This document shows positions 59,903-64,000 of a stretch of DNA of 64,000 bases, in pieces. Each line of letters starts with the position of its first letter. Within the stretch, counting starts at the first letter, position 1. This stretch comes from Gammaproteobacteria bacterium (GTDB lineage: Bacteria; Pseudomonadota; Gammaproteobacteria; Pseudomonadales; Cellvibrionaceae): assembly GCA_021151835.1 (NCBI GenBank), contig JAGKWO010000033.1, forward strand, positions 11,658 through 75,657, read 5' to 3'. Under the pieces are notes generated by a model. That model saw only the letters and a program-made list of their open reading frames with translations. It was not told the DNA's origin and did no database searches. The position numbers and the translations under genes are program-made.

Positions 59903-60748
59903 ATGTCCGCACTCGTATTGGATGGCAAAGCCCTTGCCGAAAAAACCGAACAGGAACTCTCTGCACGCGTTGCCGCGCTGAAAGCCCGCAGCAACGGCCA
60001 AACCCCGATTCTTGCCACTATCCTCGTAGGTGAAGATCCGGCGTCGGCGACCTACGTAAAAATGAAGGGCAATGCCTGTACCCGTATTGGTATGGAGTCA
60101 TTGAAAGTTGAGCTTCCTTCATCAACCACCACTGAACAATTACTGGCCAAAATCCAGGAACTTAACAATAACCCGAATGTGCACGGGATTTTGTTGCAAC
60201 ACCCTGTGCCGCACCAAATTGACGAGCGTTTGTGCTTCGATGCAATTAATGCCGAAAAAGATGTAGACGGTGTAACCTGCCTGGGCTTTGGTCGCATGAG
60301 CATGGGCGAGGAAGCTTATGGCTGTGCAACACCAAAAGGCATCATGCGTTTGCTCGAAGCCTACGAAATTGAACTCGCAGGCAAGCATGCCGTTGTTGTT
60401 GGCCGCAGCCCTATTCTGGGTAAACCAATGGCGCTGATGCTGCTGAATGCAAACGCGACAGTCACTATTTGCCATTCACGCACACAAAACCTGCCTGCAT
60501 TAATTAAACAAGCTGATATTTTGGTTGGCGCGGTCGGCAAGCCGGAATTTATTAAAGCTGAGTGGATTAAAGACGGCGCAGTTGTTGTTGATGCCGGTTA
60601 TCACCCCGGTGGTGTTGGCGATATTGAATTGAAGCCATTAATTGATCGCGTTGCGGCTTATACGCCGGTTCCCGGCGGTGTTGGTCCAATGACTATTAAT
60701 ACCTTGATTTACCAAACCGTAGATTCGGGCGAAAAGAAAATCGGTTAA
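59903..60748 (+). CDS. folD: FolD, methylenetetrahydrofolate dehydrogenase/cyclohydrolase
   Basis: Bifunctional enzyme of one-carbon metabolism. The start at 59903 gives MSALVLDGKALAE; the frame is open six codons further upstream. ASATYVKMKGNACTRIGM holds the catalytic Y and K; HGILLQHPVPHQIDERL and DVDGVTCLGFGRM are typical, as is VVVGRSPILGKPMALMLLNANATVTICHS and PVPGGVGPMTI. 281 residues, normal length. Confidence 0.96.
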   Translation: MSALVLDGKALAEKTEQELSARVAALKARSNGQTPILATILVGEDPASATYVKMKGNACTRIGMESLKVELPSSTTTEQLLAKIQELNNNPNVHGILLQHPVPHQIDERLCFDAINAEKDVDGVTCLGFGRMSMGEEAYGCATPKGIMRLLEAYEIELAGKHAVVVGRSPILGKPMALMLLNANATVTICHSRTQNLPALIKQADILVGAVGKPEFIKAEWIKDGAVVVDAGYHPGGVGDIELKPLIDRVAAYTPVPGGVGPMTINTLIYQTVDSGEKKIG

Positions 60749-60811
60749 TACTGTAGTCGATAATTCGTTCGAATTTATTTTCAATGTTGTATTTTTTAAG
60801 GAGCAAAAAAG

Positions 60812-61114
60812 ATGCGTCATGCAATTATGTTAATGGGTGCTATTGCAATGAGTGGCAGTGCTTTTGCCGTTGAACCGGTGAAATACACTTGCACATTGAA
60901 TAATGCCGAGCGAATTATTGAAGTGAGTTACACCGGCGACAAAGCAGTGCCTTGTACGGTTAATTACACCAAAGAAGGTGCCACACAAAGCCTGTGGAAT
61001 TATGAATCCACCGAAGGGCAATGCGAAGCTAAAGCCACCGGGTTTGTTGAAAAACAAAAATCCTGGGGCTGGACTTGCACAGAAAGCGCAGCGTCTGCAC
61101 CTGCAGCCCAGTAA
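60812..61114 (+). CDS. small secreted protein
   Basis: A 100-residue protein with a signal peptide (RHAIMLMGAIAMSGSAFA before VEPVKY) and an AAGGAG ribosome site. The mature part is a small beta-type domain with two cysteine pairs (YTCTLNNAERIIEVSYTGDKAVPCTVNYTKEGATQSLWNYESTEGQCEAKATGF...WTC). Resembles small periplasmic proteins of unknown function common in Pseudomonas-like bacteria. A terminator follows. Confidence 0.7.
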   Translation: MRHAIMLMGAIAMSGSAFAVEPVKYTCTLNNAERIIEVSYTGDKAVPCTVNYTKEGATQSLWNYESTEGQCEAKATGFVEKQKSWGWTCTESAASAPAAQ

Positions 61115-61135
61115 TAACCAACTTCTGCCGCCCAT

Positions 61136-61161
61136 AAAAAGCAGGCTCATGCCTGCTTTTT
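61136..61161 (+). terminator. terminator after the small secreted protein
   Basis: AAAAAGCAGGC, TCAT loop, GCCTGCTTTTT; near-perfect stem with a T run. Confidence 0.9.
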
Positions 61162-61217
61162 ATTTTCCGAATCCGAAATTGTTATCGCACAGCAATATTA
61201 TTTATTTGTGATATTAA

Positions 61218-61982
61218 ATGCCTGAACATTTACCCATTATTTACCGCGATGACTATCTGGTCGCCATCAATAAACCCAGTGGGTTATTGGTGCATCGCAG
61301 TGAAATTGATCGCCACGAAACACGCTTTGCACTGCAATTGGTGCGCGATCAGATTGGGCAACAGGTATTTCCGCTACATCGGCTTGATAAACCCACGGCT
61401 GGCATTTTAGTGTTTGCACTTTCTGCTGGGATCGCAAAAAAGATGGGCGAAATTTTCGTCCGGCACGAACTCGAAAAAAAGTATCTCGCACTAGTACGCG
61501 GTCACGCACCGGTTACTGCAACAGTGGATCACCCGTTAACCGAAGAACCGGATAAATACACGGATAAAAAAGCGCGCACCGATAAACCGGCACAAGCTGC
61601 GTTAACTGAATTTAAAACACTGGCAACCATTGAATTACCATTTAGTGTGGATAAATATCCGAGTACTCGTTATTCATTGGTTGAATGCAAACCCAGGACT
61701 GGTCGCAAACATCAAATTCGCCGTCATTTGAAGCACATTAGCCATCCAATCATTGGCGACGCCAAACATGGCAAGGGAATCCATAACCGCTTTTTTCAGG
61801 AGCAATTTGATTGCGGCGGATTAATGCTGGCGGCTACTGAATTACACTTTATGCATCCTGTCACTCAAAACCCTGTAACCCTGATTGCATCATTAGAAGA
61901 AAAATTCGCCCGCATCCTGTACCAATTTAATTGGCATAATGTGGTGCCCCCTTCCTGGTTGGAGACTTTTAATGCGCCTTGA
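61218..61982 (+). CDS. truC: tRNA pseudouridine(65) synthase TruC
   Basis: RluA-family pseudouridine synthase of 254 residues. AINKPSGLLVHRSEID and the catalytic block FPLHRLDKPTAGILVFAL (catalytic D) are clear, then KPRTGRKHQIRRHLKHISHPIIGDAKHGKG, which is closest to TruC. It modifies U65 of some tRNAs. The next gene starts inside its last codons. Confidence 0.88.
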   Translation: MPEHLPIIYRDDYLVAINKPSGLLVHRSEIDRHETRFALQLVRDQIGQQVFPLHRLDKPTAGILVFALSAGIAKKMGEIFVRHELEKKYLALVRGHAPVTATVDHPLTEEPDKYTDKKARTDKPAQAALTEFKTLATIELPFSVDKYPSTRYSLVECKPRTGRKHQIRRHLKHISHPIIGDAKHGKGIHNRFFQEQFDCGGLMLAATELHFMHPVTQNPVTLIASLEEKFARILYQFNWHNVVPPSWLETFNAP

Positions 61983-62667
61983 TAAATTCTTAAGCCAGTA
62001 CACGGATTATTCCCGCTCCCAAATCCAGCAATTGGTTAAAGCGGCACGCGTAACGGTGAACGGGGAAATTGTGCACAAAGCAGATCACAAATTGCGTGGT
62101 GACGAACACGTTACACTGGATGACCAACTTATCCAGGCATTTAGCAATCGCTATATTATGTTGCACAAACCCTTGGGCTATGTTTGTGCAAATAACGATA
62201 GCGATCATCCCGTCGTAGTCGATTTATTAAATGTTCCGCGCAAACAGGATTTACAAATCGCTGGTCGCCTGGATATAGATACAACCGGTCTAGTATTACT
62301 GACTGACGACGGCCAATGGAATCACCGCATTACCGCGCCGAAGCAGGAGTGCACAAAAACTTACCTGGTTACCACTGCAGATCCAATACAGCAGGATGTT
62401 ATTGCCCTCTTTGCACAAGGCGTTCAACTACATGGTGAAAAACACCTGACTCGCCCTGCACAACTGGAAATTCTTAATGCTAATTCCGCGCGCTTGCAAA
62501 TCCATGAAGGAAAATACCATCAGGTGAAACGCATGTTTGCCGCTACGGGTAATCGCGTTGTGCAACTGCATCGTGAAAGCATCGGAAATATTAAGCTGGA
62601 TTCACAACTTACTCCCGGTGAGTATCGCCCTTTGACTGAATCTGAAATACGGGAAGCCCTGCAATGA
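61972..62667 (+). CDS. rsuA: RsuA-type 16S rRNA pseudouridine synthase
   Basis: A 231-residue RsuA/RluB-family synthase from ATG 61972, overlapping truC by 11 bp. The N-terminal S4 domain is MRLDKFLSQYTDYSRSQIQQLVKAARVTVNGEIV; the catalytic block is IAGRLDIDTTGLVLLTDDGQWNHRITAP with the catalytic aspartate. HEGKYHQVKRMFAATGNRVVQLHRESI is the family signature. RsuA targets U516 of 16S rRNA; the exact site here is inferred. Confidence 0.88.
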   Translation: MRLDKFLSQYTDYSRSQIQQLVKAARVTVNGEIVHKADHKLRGDEHVTLDDQLIQAFSNRYIMLHKPLGYVCANNDSDHPVVVDLLNVPRKQDLQIAGRLDIDTTGLVLLTDDGQWNHRITAPKQECTKTYLVTTADPIQQDVIALFAQGVQLHGEKHLTRPAQLEILNANSARLQIHEGKYHQVKRMFAATGNRVVQLHRESIGNIKLDSQLTPGEYRPLTESEIREALQ

Positions 62668-63728
62668 GTGACCAAGCATTGGATTGGATCGTGAATGCGC
62701 TGCGCGAAAATATAAACCAGAATGATCAGCAGTTGGTGTGGTGCACGGATGAAAACGCGTTAAACGGTTTACCAAATTTACCGCACGCGAATTTACAGGT
62801 GATTACCAATCGTTGGGATATTGCGCAGCAAGCGCAGAATCGTAAGCTACCGGTACAATTTTCCGATTTCAATTTCAGCCACCAGGGCGACGGCACACTG
62901 GATGGATTTTTTTATCGCGTATCCAAAGAAAAACCGCTTGTGCATCATTTATTAAATCAGGCATGGCGCTGTTTAAAAATGGGTGGTGAGTTGTGGCTAT
63001 CCGGTTTTAAAAATGATGGAACCAAAACTTATATCGAAAAAATTGCCACATTATTGGGCTGCGAAAAATCCATCCAAAAAAATGGACAGGTCTACAGCGC
63101 TCAATTAATAAAAAATGCCCCCTTCGATGCGCACCAACAATTGGATACCAACGATTACGAGCGGGTCCGTCCAATTGCAGCAGAATCCGGATTGAAGCTG
63201 GTGAGTAAACCCGGATTGTTTGGCTGGAATAAAATTGATGCCGGCAGCGCCCTACTGATCACCCAATTGGATAGTGTTTTTGCCAATCGCTCCGTTCCGC
63301 AAACTTGCCTCGACCTGGGTTGCGGTTATGGTTACCTGACGGTAGCCGCTGCCAGACTGGCAGTTGCTGCCGGAATCACCAATTGGATTCTGACCGATAA
63401 CAATGCCGCCGCATTGCAAATAGCGGCGGAAAATCTGCGCATTAACCAGATCAACGGCGAAGTCATTGGGGCCGACGCGGGCGCCGGTATTCACATCAAA
63501 GTGGACCTTTTGTTATGCAACCCCCCGTTTCATCAAGGGTTTAGTGTGGATGGCGACTTGACCGACAAATTCCTGGCCAACGCCAGCCGCTTGTTGTCGC
63601 CCGATGGCATCGCGGTCTTTGTGGTCAACCAGTTTATTCCGCTGGAACGCAAGGCCACCCCATTCTTCCGCCAGGTTAAAACCCTGACCGATAACGGCAG
63701 TTTCAAGGTGGTAAGCCTTTCCCGGTGA
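62664..63728 (+). CDS. rsmC: 16S/23S rRNA guanine-N2 methyltransferase (RsmC/RlmG-like)
   Basis: A 354-residue two-domain methyltransferase with a degenerate N-terminal domain and an active C-terminal one. KPGLFGWNKIDAGSALLI is the family linker, LDLGCGYGYLTVAAARL binds SAM, and LLCNPPFHQGF is the N-methyltransferase motif. RsmC methylates G1207 of 16S rRNA; RlmG is the alternative. It overlaps the rsuA-type gene by 4 bp, forming an rRNA/tRNA-modification operon. Confidence 0.85.
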   Translation: MSDQALDWIVNALRENINQNDQQLVWCTDENALNGLPNLPHANLQVITNRWDIAQQAQNRKLPVQFSDFNFSHQGDGTLDGFFYRVSKEKPLVHHLLNQAWRCLKMGGELWLSGFKNDGTKTYIEKIATLLGCEKSIQKNGQVYSAQLIKNAPFDAHQQLDTNDYERVRPIAAESGLKLVSKPGLFGWNKIDAGSALLITQLDSVFANRSVPQTCLDLGCGYGYLTVAAARLAVAAGITNWILTDNNAAALQIAAENLRINQINGEVIGADAGAGIHIKVDLLLCNPPFHQGFSVDGDLTDKFLANASRLLSPDGIAVFVVNQFIPLERKATPFFRQVKTLTDNGSFKVVSLSR

Positions 63729-63842
63729 GTCCCGTTTAACACCTGAAAGCCCGGTTTTGCCCAGCAAAAATACAGCCTGTGGAATTAATAGACAGCTTTG
63801 AATTCATTGGCATTTTTTTCTGGGGAAAGGTGTAAAAAACGG

Positions 63843-63880
63843 TTGACCAACCAAAATCGCCTCTATATGATGCGCACCAC
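63843..63880 (+). promoter_or_regulatory. tRNA-Asn promoter
   Basis: TTGACC (63843-63848), 17 bp, TATGAT (63866-63871), followed by GCGCACCACTT, the same discriminator as at the tRNA-His locus promoter. Confidence 0.78.
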
Positions 63881-63901
63881 TTCCGCAGAGGAAGTCACCG
63901 A

Positions 63902-63977
63902 TCCGCCTTAGCTCAGTCGGTAGAGCAAATGACTGTTAATCATTGGGTCGCTGGTTCGAGTCCAGCAGGCGGAGCCA
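63902..63977 (+). tRNA. tRNA-Asn(GTT)
   Basis: Complete 76-base tRNA: acceptor TCCGCCT/AGGCGGA, anticodon GTT at 63935-63937 in loop CTGTTAA, T loop TTCGAGT, encoded CCA. Confidence 0.97.
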
Positions 63978-64000
63978 GAATTAAATGAGAAAGGCCGCAT

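Overview
The window comes from a gammaproteobacterial chromosome that carries one complete-looking integrated phage. Housekeeping genes (aroC, prmB, folE, gpsA, cysB, folD, truC, rsuA-type) and their order (prmB-aroC-MFS; gpsA-DUF4389-sixA) resemble Pseudomonas/Cellvibrio relatives. A Cellvibrio-like host is my inference from protein resemblance and gene order, not a computed placement.

Left host flank (1-17239): a four-gene minus-strand cluster holds a DUF523/DUF1722 protein, a MerR/LitR-like regulator, a SnoaL-like protein and a class I photolyase. A MerR-type promoter palindrome lies in front of it. Next come cysB, a 5'-nucleotidase, a nitrilase-family amidase, an MFS transporter, aroC, prmB, folE, a DUF4892 protein, an alpha/beta hydrolase, sixA, a DUF4389 protein, gpsA and a flavin reductase. 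A strong tRNA promoter then reads into a chimeric tRNA locus (5' half of a tRNA-Pro joined to the 3' part of a tRNA-Arg) and an intact tRNA-His(GTG).

Prophage (17240-58797): a P2-type myophage integrated in the 3' part of tRNA-His. A 55-bp direct repeat forms attL and attR, and tandem 11-bp repeats near both ends look like integrase arm sites. From left to right it holds: an AHH-nuclease toxin with an Imm11-like immunity protein and other accessory genes; tail fibre and baseplate genes (V, D, I, J, DUF2590), tape measure and tail chaperone; a lysis cassette (holin, candidate endolysin, Rz/Rz1 spanins); tube and sheath (DUF2597, DUF2586); tail and head completion (S, R, L); terminase small subunit, capsid and scaffold (M, N, O). 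All these structural genes are on the minus strand. Terminase ATPase, portal and an Ogr-like activator (P, Q, ogr) are on the plus strand. An accessory block follows with a HigBA/RelE-like toxin-antitoxin pair, a membrane protein, three tiny proteins and an Abi-alpha (DUF4393) protein. A minus-strand early operon (Cox-like protein, primase-helicase, iterons, small genes) and a plus-strand repressor-integrase pair complete it.

The most striking unexplained structure is a family of three leader elements in the prophage. They resemble C4/CI-type antisense RNAs of phages P1/P4, and each precedes a small helical protein. Their internal complementary heptamers or nonamers differ between copies but keep pairing.

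Right host flank (58798-64000): two small hypothetical genes, folD, a small secreted protein, truC, an rsuA-family gene, an rsmC-type methyltransferase, and tRNA-Asn(GTT) behind a promoter whose discriminator resembles that of the left tRNA locus.
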